A model generated the notes under the pieces. The model made no database searches and was not told the DNA's origin. It saw only the letters and a program-made list of their open reading frames with translations. The translations under genes and the position numbers were made by a program. A DNA stretch of 17,543 nucleotides from Lachnoclostridium sp. UBA2905. GTDB lineage: Bacteria; Bacillota; Clostridia; Lachnospirales; Lachnospiraceae. This document shows positions 1 through 7,996 of the stretch, piece by piece. Positions within the stretch are counted from its first letter, which is position 1. Every line of letters begins with the position of its first letter. The stretch spans positions 1 to 17,543 of the forward strand of contig DEDL01000018.1 of assembly GCA_002349525.1 (NCBI GenBank). The letters run 5' to 3'.

Positions 1-1203
1 GCCTATTCAGGCGGACTTGACACAACAGCAATTATTCCATGGCTTAAGGAGAATTATGATTATGATGTAATCTGTTGCTGTGTCGATTGTGGACAGGGAG
101 AAGAATTGGATGGTTTACATGAGAGAGCAAAAGCAAGTGGTGCATCAAAACTCTATATCGAAGATGTAACAGATGAGTTTTGTGATGATTATATTGTTCC
201 TTGTGTTATGGCTCATGCTGTATATGAGAATAAGTATCTTCTTGGAACATCTATGGCACGTCCTGTTATAGCAAAGAGACTTGTTGAGATTGCACGTAAG
301 GAAGGCGCTGTTGCAATTTGTCATGGTGCTACAGGAAAAGGTAATGACCAGATACGTTTTGAGCTTAGTATTAAAGCGCTTGCTCCGGATATTAAGATTA
401 TTGCTCCTTGGAGAAGTGATAAGTGGGGAATGGATTCCCGTGAGGCAGAGATTGAGTATTGTAAGAAGCATGGAATTGACCTTCCATTCGGTACAGATTC
501 AAGCTATAGCCGTGACCGTAATATCTGGCATATAAGTCATGAAGGACTTGAACTTGAAGATCCTGCCAATGAGCCTAATTATGATCACCTTCTTGTTCTT
601 GGAACTACTCCTGAAAAAGCTCCTGATGAAGGCGAATATGTAACTCTTACATTTGAGGCCGGAGTACCAAAGACAGTTAATGGTAAAGAGATGAAGGTTT
701 CTGATATTATCCGTACTCTTAATGAACTTGGTGGAAGACATGGTATTGGTATCATTGATATTGTTGAAAACCGTGTAGTTGGTATGAAGTCAAGAGGAGT
801 ATATGAGACTCCGGGTGGAACAATTCTTATGGAAGCACATCAGCAGTTAGAGGAACTCATTCTTGACAGAGATACATATGCAGTTAAGAAGAATATGGGA
901 AGCAAGCTTGCTGATATTGTATATGAAGGAAAATGGTTTACACCACTTCGTGAAGCAACACAGGCATTTATTGAGACAACTCAGAAGTATGTAACAGGTG
1001 AGGTTAAGTTCAAACTTTACAAGGGTAATATCATTAAAGCAGGTACAACATCACCATATTCACTTTACAACGAGAGTCTTGCTTCATTTACAACAGGAGA
1101 TCTTTATGATCATCATGATGCAGACGGATTTATTAATCTGTTTGGACTTTCACTTAAAGTACGTGCAATGAAGATGCGTGAAGTTGAAAGTAAGAAAAAC
1201 TAA
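1..1203 (+). CDS. argG: Argininosuccinate synthase, 5'-truncated by window edge
   Basis: This enzyme joins citrulline and aspartate with ATP to form argininosuccinate, the next-to-last step of arginine synthesis, in the cytoplasm. The reading frame is open from base 1, and its first residues, AYSGGLDTT, contain the ATP-binding P-loop (SGGLDT) that lies about ten residues from the N-terminus in this family. Some 400 codons are present, close to the usual full length of about 400-410, so only a short N-terminal piece is missing. Further family signatures are the stretch around codons 155-185 (YSRDRNIWHISHEGLELED) and an acidic/aromatic C-terminal oligomerisation region. The TTG at 106 is an internal codon, not the start. 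A secreted LRR gene begins 57 nt downstream with no clear terminator between them. The other arg genes of the window lie about 6.8 kb further on, which is unusual for a single arg operon. Confidence 0.96.
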   Translation, partial: AYSGGLDTTAIIPWLKENYDYDVICCCVDCGQGEELDGLHERAKASGASKLYIEDVTDEFCDDYIVPCVMAHAVYENKYLLGTSMARPVIAKRLVEIARKEGAVAICHGATGKGNDQIRFELSIKALAPDIKIIAPWRSDKWGMDSREAEIEYCKKHGIDLPFGTDSSYSRDRNIWHISHEGLELEDPANEPNYDHLLVLGTTPEKAPDEGEYVTLTFEAGVPKTVNGKEMKVSDIIRTLNELGGRHGIGIIDIVENRVVGMKSRGVYETPGGTILMEAHQQLEELILDRDTYAVKKNMGSKLADIVYEGKWFTPLREATQAFIETTQKYVTGEVKFKLYKGNIIKAGTTSPYSLYNESLASFTTGDLYDHHDADGFINLFGLSLKVRAMKMREVESKKN

Positions 1204-1260
1204 CAGATAACTGTTTGTAGATCAGAGATTGTTGTTTTTCCAGATTAAAAGGAGAATGAT

Positions 1261-3252
1261 ATGATAAGATTTAAACTTAACACACTTAAGAATTTTAAGA
1301 AGACTGCTATCGCAGCAGGTGTTCTTATGCTTTCAGTATGTGCAGTACCATTTATTAATCCGGCAGCTAATTCAGAAGCTGTAGATTCACTTATTGAAGG
1401 TGAATGGTACTATGAGGTGCTTAGCGATAATACTGTTAAAGTTAATCGTTACACAGGTGTGGGCGATGCATCAGGTAACGTAGTTGTTCCTGCTACAATG
1501 GGAGGAAGAACAGTAACAGTTATTGGTGGTAAAACAGGATGCAGCTATGAAGGTGCATTCAGACAGAATGATAAGATTTTAAGCGTTGTTGTTCCTGCAA
1601 CAGTAACAACAATCGAAGAGAGAGCTTTTCAGGACTGTACTTCTTTAAGACAGGTTACAGGACTTAATAGTGTAACAAGTGTAGGTTACGGAGCATTTGA
1701 AAATTGTAATGAGCTCACATCACTTTCAGTTGGAATTGGTGGTGTAGTTGGAGATGCTGCATTTAAAAATTGTAAATCTCTTACTGCAGTAGATGTTGGA
1801 GCTTCTACAACAACAATCGGTAGTGAAGCATTTGCAGAATGTACCGCTCTTACAGCAGTTAATTTCCCGGCAGGTATTTCAAAGATTGGTAAGAGGGCAT
1901 TTTCTAATTGCGATTCATTTACTTCAGCTACTATACCGGTTACTGTTACAGATCTTGGTGAATATGTATATGAAGAGTGTGATAGCATTACAACAGCTGT
2001 TATTAATGCAGGAACAGATATAAGTGAAGGTTTATTCTGTGGTTGTGATAATCTTTCAGCTGTTACAATCAATTCACAGAGTATAAGAAAGATTGGATAT
2101 AATGCATTTAAGGGTGATTACTCACTTAAGGCAATCAATGTTCCATCAAGTGTTAGAACTATTTGTGAAAGTGCATTTTCAGGATGCTCAGGACTTACAA
2201 ATATTACACTTAATTTTGGTCTGCTTACAATTGAGAATGCGGCTTTTTACGATGTTAAGAGTATCAAAAATATTGTAATTCCTAACTCAGTTACAAAGAT
2301 TGGCAGTAATGCATTTACCGGCTTTAATAATATTCAGAGTATTTTAGTTCCTAATAGTGTTACTTCTTTGGAAGAGAGTTCATTTGGTGATGCCAAATCA
2401 GGTTATCAGGTATATGATGGTTCATATGCACAGAAGACATATGCAAAGTGGAATTATCAATATACAATTCTTCCTGCTACACCAGCTACAGCTATAACAT
2501 TTGCTAATAATACAGTTTACCTTATTGGTGGTGATATGGTTGGACTTAATTATACTATTACTCCTGCTAATACAACTGATGCTATTGTATGGGAATCTTC
2601 ATATGAACCTGTTGCAACAGTTAACCAGTTCGGAGAGGTTACTGCCGGTGAAAAAGCAGGAACAGCTACAATTCTTGCTACTACAACAAGTGGTATCAGA
2701 GGACAGGTTAAGGTTGTTGTATCTAACCCGGTTAAGAGCATAAGCTTTAATCTTTCTAATAAGACAATGTATGTTGGTGAAAGCTATACACAGGCAGCAA
2801 TTGTTAAGGATAAGGAAGGCATAAGAAATGATGTTAAGCCTAACTACTCAAGCTCTAATGCTGGTATAGCATCTGTAGATTCAGTTACAGGAACTGTTAA
2901 GGCTATAAGTCCTGGAGTTGTAACTATTAGTGCTTACACAGGAAATCTTTCAGCTGAATATAAGATTACTGTTGCAGCTAAGAAGGGAAGCAGTTCTTCA
3001 TCAACTGGAAAAGCAATTAAGAAAAAGACTGTAAGTAATAAGGGTAAGGTTCTTACTGTTAAAACTCTTAAGAATGCAAAGGTAACAGTTAAAGCTAAGA
3101 AATCTATTTTAGGTAAGGCTTCAAAGACTGTTAAAGCTAACAAGAAGGGTATTGCTAAGATTAAATTTAAAAAGAAGATTAAGAAAGTAAAAGTTAAGGT
3201 AACTATTAAGAAGAAGGGTTACAAGACTTTCAAGAAGACATTTAAGTTCTAA
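1261..3252 (+). CDS. Secreted BspA-like leucine-rich repeat protein with Ig-like domains and polybasic tail
   Basis: This is a predicted exported surface protein of 663 residues. It has a basic N-terminus, a hydrophobic core (about residues 15-33) and a likely signal-peptidase site near residue 40. Residues about 97-390 hold roughly a dozen LRR_5/BspA-type repeats, recognisable by recurring A-F-x-x-C-x-x-L-x-x-V/I-x-I-P patterns such as AFQDCTSLRQV and AFSGCSGLTNI. Two bacterial Ig-like (Big_2-type) domains follow, about residues 408-495 and 496-573. The last 90 residues (574-663) contain about 35 lysines and no Asp or Glu, and have the beta-strand rhythm of another Ig-like fold. No LPXTG sortase motif is seen, so wall attachment may rely on charge. 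BspA-type proteins are known as adhesins or host and matrix binders; that role here is inference. A good ribosome site (aaaaggag, 1247-1254) lies 6 nt before the ATG. Confidence 0.88.
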   Translation: MIRFKLNTLKNFKKTAIAAGVLMLSVCAVPFINPAANSEAVDSLIEGEWYYEVLSDNTVKVNRYTGVGDASGNVVVPATMGGRTVTVIGGKTGCSYEGAFRQNDKILSVVVPATVTTIEERAFQDCTSLRQVTGLNSVTSVGYGAFENCNELTSLSVGIGGVVGDAAFKNCKSLTAVDVGASTTTIGSEAFAECTALTAVNFPAGISKIGKRAFSNCDSFTSATIPVTVTDLGEYVYEECDSITTAVINAGTDISEGLFCGCDNLSAVTINSQSIRKIGYNAFKGDYSLKAINVPSSVRTICESAFSGCSGLTNITLNFGLLTIENAAFYDVKSIKNIVIPNSVTKIGSNAFTGFNNIQSILVPNSVTSLEESSFGDAKSGYQVYDGSYAQKTYAKWNYQYTILPATPATAITFANNTVYLIGGDMVGLNYTITPANTTDAIVWESSYEPVATVNQFGEVTAGEKAGTATILATTTSGIRGQVKVVVSNPVKSISFNLSNKTMYVGESYTQAAIVKDKEGIRNDVKPNYSSSNAGIASVDSVTGTVKAISPGVVTISAYTGNLSAEYKITVAAKKGSSSSSTGKAIKKKTVSNKGKVLTVKTLKNAKVTVKAKKSILGKASKTVKANKKGIAKIKFKKKIKKVKVKVTIKKKGYKTFKKTFKF

Positions 3253-3290
3253 TTCTTTTATTCAATGTAAGCAAAATTTATAATTGTTTT

Positions 3291-3335
3291 GATGCAACAG
3301 TAATGCAGATATGTGTTACTGTTGTATCTTTATAT
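3291..3335 (+). terminator. Hairpin terminator after the LRR gene
   Basis: The arms are gatgcaacagtaa (3291-3303) and ttactgttgtatc (3316-3328). They pair over 13 positions with one G-U wobble around a 12-nt loop, and are followed by the T-rich stretch tttatatt. It lies 38 nt past the stop of the LRR gene and ahead of the Lgt-like gene, so it probably separates the two transcripts. The T tract is interrupted by A residues, so termination strength is uncertain. Confidence 0.6.
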
Positions 3336-3360
3336 TAGCAAGAAGCGAATTACGAAGATT

Positions 3361-3420
3361 ATTGAGAATTATTTAGTATTATTGAGGATAATTTAGTATT
3401 ATTGAGAATCATTTATTATT
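3361..3420 (+). repeat. Three 20-bp tandem repeats before the Lgt-like gene
   Basis: Three 20-bp units stand in perfect register (3361-3380, 3381-3400, 3401-3420). Each begins attgag and ends tatt, with two or three differences between neighbours. They lie in the leader between the hairpin at 3291-3328 and the ribosome site of the Lgt-like gene. Each unit carries a TTGAG element that resembles half of a -35 box, but no confident promoter pairing was found. Confidence 0.75.
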
Positions 3421-3440
3421 GAAGATTATGTGAGGGTATT

Positions 3441-4151
3441 ATGCCGGATAATATAACTATTTTTTCAAAACAGATTGCCTTATATGGGGTGTTTATTAAT
3501 ATTGGAACAGTTGCGGGATTAATTGTTTTTTTAATACTTGCTTATAAAAAGTCAAAATCCATTGAACGTGTTTTTGGTGCCACAGTACTTGCTTTTGCCC
3601 TGTTAAAATGGGGATTTTTTGCAAGTAATATAGTACGTGGACTTAATTATAATTCCTTTGGAAATATTGCAGAGATGTTTACTGTCAATGCAGGGGGACA
3701 CTTTATCGGAAGAGTGCTTCTTGTTATGGCAGCGTTCCCTGTTTTATATATATTATTATTTCAGAAGTTTAAATATGAGTGGAAGGATTATCTGGATATT
3801 TTTTGTTTCTATCTGGTAATTCAGCATATTTTTAACAGAATTGCATGTATATTCAATGGCTGCTGCCAGGGAAAAAGTGTTTCGTTTTTAAATAATGGTC
3901 TTCCGGCAAGGGGATTTGAAGTATTGAGTATGATAATACTTCTCATTGTGTGTATAAAACTGTATATTGCAAAAAAACATATTTTTGGAATATTCGGAAT
4001 GTGGTTTGCCATGACTATTTTTATATCGGAATTTATGATGAAAAACCTGGATGTAGTATATTTTATTGGAATAGATGCGGTACAGTATGCAGCCATAATC
4101 TTATTTATCATTTCATTCGTTAACCAAAAAGGAATGCACAGGAATTCTTAA
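3441..4151 (+). CDS. Divergent Lgt-like (prolipoprotein diacylglyceryl transferase family) membrane protein
   Basis: This 236-residue integral membrane protein has about seven hydrophobic segments (near 13-34, 45-63, 85-108, 117-140, 157-176, 182-200, 207-228), matching the seven-helix fold of Lgt. Lgt moves a diacylglyceryl group from phosphatidylglycerol to the lipobox cysteine of prolipoproteins. Family landmarks are GGHFIGR (85-91), like the Lgt H-G-G loop, and NRIACIFNGCCQG (132-144), like the G-R-I-G-x-F-x-N-G signature. R133 matches E. coli R143. In the last core motif, FISEF (194-198), E197 matches E243, but the position matching R239 is Ile193. The protein is also shorter than typical Lgt (about 260-290). 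These residue assignments are by eye. The gene lies 20 nt before the NRPS gene, so the two are probably co-transcribed. It is likely a paralogue with an altered substrate rather than the housekeeping Lgt. The ribosome site gaggg (3432-3436) stands 4 nt before the ATG. Confidence 0.7.
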   Translation: MPDNITIFSKQIALYGVFINIGTVAGLIVFLILAYKKSKSIERVFGATVLAFALLKWGFFASNIVRGLNYNSFGNIAEMFTVNAGGHFIGRVLLVMAAFPVLYILLFQKFKYEWKDYLDIFCFYLVIQHIFNRIACIFNGCCQGKSVSFLNNGLPARGFEVLSMIILLIVCIKLYIAKKHIFGIFGMWFAMTIFISEFMMKNLDVVYFIGIDAVQYAAIILFIISFVNQKGMHRNS

Positions 4152-4171
4152 TCTAAACGGGAGAAATACAT

Positions 4172-7100
4172 ATGAAGTTGTACAGAATGCTCTCATGTCA
4201 GAAAAACATATATAATATTGAAATGAAATACCGGAATACTGGAGTGTGTAATCTGGGCGGCCTTATTTGCTTTAATAATGACATTAATAGCCTGATTATA
4301 AAAAAAAGCTGTATTGAAGTACTTAAGAACAACAGTAATTTTCATATTAAAGTATCAGAATCAGGTGATATATATTTTGATAATCTGACTGATTATGCTA
4401 TTGATGAATATGATTTTACTGACAAGGATGAAAATACAGTAAGTGAAATTCTTAAAGAGTGGATGGATGAATCTTTATTTGGCAGGGATAAGTTTCTTTT
4501 TGATATAAGATTGGTAAAAACATCTTCAGGTAATGGATTATTTGTTAAGGTACACCATATTATTGGGGATGGATTTTCAGTTGCCATATTTACAAGAAAA
4601 ATATGGAATACCTACGTTTCATTTTGTAATAATACTTATAGTCCTGATTATGACGATTATTATATGAGAAAAATAATTGATAATAACAGGGACAATGTTT
4701 GTCCTTTACAGGATGAAATTTCAAAGGGTCAGAATTCTTACAGGATATTTGAAAATGAAGGTGCTTCCTGTGAATCCGGATTAATAAATATTACCCTTAA
4801 AGAGGATTACAAAAAACTTAGAGCCTACATTAAGAAAAATCATATTTCATCAGAAATTCTTTTCCTTACGGCAATGCTCTGCATTATTGGTATGGATGGA
4901 AAGTTTGATTCCATATGTATTGGAAGAAATAAAGTTGGAAGAAGCGGCGTTGATTATAAATCAATGGGTATGTTTGTTGATACAAAATCATTTGATATTT
5001 CAATGCCCTGGTGTAAGGCTGATACAGATATAATTGATTACATGAAGGATATAAAGGAGACTTTTGTAAAAAGCGAGGATAAGCAGGGAACTGTTAAAGA
5101 TTCTTTAGATATGATCATTTCATACAGACCGGGTAAGCTTATGGAAACCTTTGATGGGGGAAGCTGCATTGAAATATATAACAGTTTTGTAGAAGTTCCT
5201 CTTAAGCTTCTGATTAAGGAAATGTCAGATAATATAAGCCTTGATATAAAGTACCAGAAGTCGCTTTTTGCTGACAAAAAGGCGGAGCAGATTGCAGGAA
5301 AAGTCCTGTCTCTTATAAAAGAAATAATATATAAGACTGATGAAAAACTGCGTATTTTAGATGTAGATATATGTGATGAGAATGATAATGCCTTATATAA
5401 GAGCTTAAATGATGTCCGACATGAAATGTCATATAAGTCTTTATTAAAGAGTTTTTGTGATATGGCAGAGAAATATCCGGATAAAACAGCCCTTGTAAGT
5501 GAAAATGAGTCATTTACATATAGGGAAATGTACGGGCTTGTGCAAAAAACAGCGAGCTATATTCTTGATAGGGCTGAGTCAGGCAAAGAAAAAATTGCTG
5601 CTGTAAGGCTTGACAGGGGAATATGGCAGCCCCTTGTTGTTTTTGGTGCATTTATGGCGGGCTTTGCTTATCTGCCTTTGAAAAATGAGGATTCTATAGA
5701 AAGATTACAATATGTAACAGACAGATGTGGGGTAACAATTGACCAGACTGCCATTAATACAATAATGACATATGAAAATACATATGATATTGATGAGATG
5801 CCGGGATTTAAAACAGATATGCATGCTCCGGCATATTATATGTTTACTTCCGGGACAACGGGACGTCCTAAGGCAGTAGTCATATCCCACAAATCCTTGG
5901 ATATCAGAATAAGATGGCATGAGAAAACATTTAGAGATGGAATTGAAGTAGGGATGCATAAAACCAATACCCTTTTTGATGTATCAATGTGGGAGCTGGT
6001 GCTATTTCCTGCATCCGGATCGACCCTTGTTGTAGTACCAGAGGGAGCTGAAAAGGATCCGGTAAAGCTTGCAGACTTTATTGAAAAATATAATGTTACA
6101 ATGGTTCATTTTGTGCCATCAATGTTTACTGTATTTTTAAAGTATATTAAGGCCCATAAATATTCATTTGAAAAATTAAAATATATAATTTTATCCGGGG
6201 AGCGGCTTGATGCCTCAAATGTCAGAATGGCTAAGGATCTTATGCCCCGGGTTGATTTGTATAATCTTTATGGTCCTACAGAATGTACTATTGATGTAAG
6301 CTATTGCCTGTGTGATGACAGTAAAAGTGTCATCCCTATTGGAAGGCCTGTCTGGAATACTGAAATATCGGTGGTAAATGGTGCCGGGAAAAGGCTTCCT
6401 GTCAACGTAACAGGCGAACTTGTGGTATATGGTGATCTTGTGGGTAAGTATTCCCATATTTTTTCTGACAGTGCTTCTTGTAAGGCCAGAGCTTTTAACA
6501 ATGCCAGTGCTTCCGGCAATGACAGGGAATCAGGCTATAAAAGTATAAATGGTAAAGAATGTTATTACACAGGTGATCTTGTGCATATAGGAGAGGATGG
6601 CAATCTCTACTATGATGGCAGAATGGACAGCCAGAAAAAGATTCACGGCATGAGAATAAGTGTTTCTGATCTGGAAACCTATTTAAATGAAGTATTTGAT
6701 GAGGGAAAACATATTATAATATGTGAAAATGATAATCTGACGGATTATTATACAGGTGATTTGTCGGTAGACAAGATAAAAAATAGTATAAGAAGAAGAT
6801 TTCCTTATTACTATGTGCCGGCTCATTTTGTGAAAATAAATGAAGTGCCTGTAACTAAAAGTGGAAAAACAGACAGAAAAAAACTTGTTAGTATGTATGC
6901 AAATGAGACTGTTACAAAGTCAGATTCAGATTTCTGCAGGAAAGAGGACTGGGAAAAAGAACGTATTATCAGTCTTCTTACAAGGTTAGCTAAAAAGTAT
7001 GCAAAAAGAAATATTTCCACCCTTGATAATATGTATGATATGGGAATGAATTCCATAAACAGATTGGAATATATGCTTGAATGTGAAAAATACGGTCTTA

Positions 7101-7894
7101 TGATTCCATATAATGCATTTGTTGAAAAGAAAAACATTAAAGAACTGGCAGACTATCTTTATATAAATAAGAAGGATAATAATGAAGAGTTACTTTATTT
7201 TAACAAAAAAGGCAATGAAGAATTACTTTTCTTTGTATCATTTGCGGGTGGAAGTCCCTTGTCCTTTGCAGGAATATCCAGGCTGAATGACAATGATAAA
7301 TATGACTTTTGTGTTGTTAATATGGAGGGATATGAGGATATTACCATTAATGAGGCCGGAAAGAGTGTGGCAGAGAAGATAGCAGCAGGGGGCTATAAAA
7401 GGGTTCATCTTGTAAGCTCATGTGTGGGAAGCAGTATGATTATCAGTGTGGCAAGGCACCTGGGCGAAAATGTCGGAGAGATATTTATATGTGAATCGCT
7501 TCCATATGAGGGTCTTTTCCTGGGAGGCAGACTTTATACAATATGGGATTTTATGTGTGATGGCATAATAAATGCTTTTCTTGTTTTCATAAGAAGGAAA
7601 CGTTTTAAGGCTGATAAAAGATTGCTTAAGGATTTTAGACGGGACGTTTATAAAAGTGCGGAGTACCTGAATTATTTTACTGCAAATGAGCTGACGCCAC
7701 TTAAGAGTAAGGTAAATCTCATATTTGGTAAAAAGGATTTTCTTACTAAGGGCTACAAAAAAAAGTATGGCAGATGGAGAAAATATATTAAGGGAGATTT
7801 TGAACTTTACGAGATTGCTGATGCAGGACATTTTCTTGTGGAGGATAATGCCAGAGAGGTTTATGATATTATTAGTAAAGTTTTAAACAAATAA
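4172..7894 (+). CDS. Single-module serine-type nonribosomal peptide synthetase (C-A-T-TE)
   Basis: This 1240-residue enzyme has four domains. The condensation domain (about 1-400) has SCQKNIY near the N-terminus, the catalytic HHIIGDG (128-134) and a MGMFVDT motif. The adenylation domain (about 424-905) has TSGTTGRPK (559-567), YGPTE, YYTGDL and SGKTDR. The carrier domain (about 930-1000) has MGMNS with the pantetheine-site Ser961. The thioesterase (about 1016-1240) begins with a family-like FFVSFAGGSP. The pocket residues D603, V604, W607, H646, I673, S675, L699, I707, D708 and K899 read as the serine code. The thioesterase elbow SSCVGS (1082-1087) places Cys1084 where Ser is usual; His1220 and Asp1189 or Glu1108 could complete the triad. 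The layout equals EntF of enterobactin synthesis. There is no loading module, so the condensation domain must take its acyl or aminoacyl donor from elsewhere. No phosphopantetheinyl transferase or exporter dedicated to it is seen. The ribosome site gggag (4159-4163) stands 8 nt before the ATG. The product is unknown. Confidence 0.9.
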   Translation: MKLYRMLSCQKNIYNIEMKYRNTGVCNLGGLICFNNDINSLIIKKSCIEVLKNNSNFHIKVSESGDIYFDNLTDYAIDEYDFTDKDENTVSEILKEWMDESLFGRDKFLFDIRLVKTSSGNGLFVKVHHIIGDGFSVAIFTRKIWNTYVSFCNNTYSPDYDDYYMRKIIDNNRDNVCPLQDEISKGQNSYRIFENEGASCESGLINITLKEDYKKLRAYIKKNHISSEILFLTAMLCIIGMDGKFDSICIGRNKVGRSGVDYKSMGMFVDTKSFDISMPWCKADTDIIDYMKDIKETFVKSEDKQGTVKDSLDMIISYRPGKLMETFDGGSCIEIYNSFVEVPLKLLIKEMSDNISLDIKYQKSLFADKKAEQIAGKVLSLIKEIIYKTDEKLRILDVDICDENDNALYKSLNDVRHEMSYKSLLKSFCDMAEKYPDKTALVSENESFTYREMYGLVQKTASYILDRAESGKEKIAAVRLDRGIWQPLVVFGAFMAGFAYLPLKNEDSIERLQYVTDRCGVTIDQTAINTIMTYENTYDIDEMPGFKTDMHAPAYYMFTSGTTGRPKAVVISHKSLDIRIRWHEKTFRDGIEVGMHKTNTLFDVSMWELVLFPASGSTLVVVPEGAEKDPVKLADFIEKYNVTMVHFVPSMFTVFLKYIKAHKYSFEKLKYIILSGERLDASNVRMAKDLMPRVDLYNLYGPTECTIDVSYCLCDDSKSVIPIGRPVWNTEISVVNGAGKRLPVNVTGELVVYGDLVGKYSHIFSDSASCKARAFNNASASGNDRESGYKSINGKECYYTGDLVHIGEDGNLYYDGRMDSQKKIHGMRISVSDLETYLNEVFDEGKHIIICENDNLTDYYTGDLSVDKIKNSIRRRFPYYYVPAHFVKINEVPVTKSGKTDRKKLVSMYANETVTKSDSDFCRKEDWEKERIISLLTRLAKKYAKRNISTLDNMYDMGMNSINRLEYMLECEKYGLMIPYNAFVEKKNIKELADYLYINKKDNNEELLYFNKKGNEELLFFVSFAGGSPLSFAGISRLNDNDKYDFCVVNMEGYEDITINEAGKSVAEKIAAGGYKRVHLVSSCVGSSMIISVARHLGENVGEIFICESLPYEGLFLGGRLYTIWDFMCDGIINAFLVFIRRKRFKADKRLLKDFRRDVYKSAEYLNYFTANELTPLKSKVNLIFGKKDFLTKGYKKKYGRWRKYIKGDFELYEIADAGHFLVEDNAREVYDIISKVLNK

Positions 7895-7967
7895 TATGCA
7901 TAATATACATGATATACAATGAAATACGCATAAAATAATAAAAATATACATAAAATCAATAAAAGTC

Positions 7968-7996
7968 TTGCATATAATGAAATAGAGTTGTATAAT
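7968..7996 (+). promoter_or_regulatory. Sigma-A-type promoter for the argCJBD operon
   Basis: TTGCAT (7968-7973) and a perfect TATAAT (7991-7996) are separated by 17 bp, about 55 nt before the argC start. The flanking 7895-8051 is very AT-rich with repeated atacataaaat-like words. A weak ArgR-box-like half site (tgtataattcat, 7989-8000) overlaps the -10 element, which would fit arginine repression. Its second arm is poor, so the operator is only a suggestion. Confidence 0.65.

Noticed and set aside
1686..2072. Antisense open frame of 128 codons opposite the LRR repeats
   Set aside because: Its length is explained by the repeated codon pattern of the LRR gene on the other strand; no independent coding evidence.
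3361..3420. CRISPR-like array
   Set aside because: The repeats abut with no spacers, are only 20 bp, and no cas genes are present.
3441..4151. Housekeeping lgt
   Set aside because: The R239-equivalent is missing, the protein is short, and the gene is tied to an NRPS; a paralogue is more likely.
7418..7831. Antisense open frame of 137 codons opposite the thioesterase
   Set aside because: No recognisable motif or ribosome site, and it lies wholly opposite a frame with clear domain signatures; it is a shadow of the NRPS gene.
4172..7894. Gut-type dipeptide aldehyde synthetase
   Set aside because: Those clusters end in a reductase domain and have more than one adenylation domain; this protein has one module and a thioesterase.
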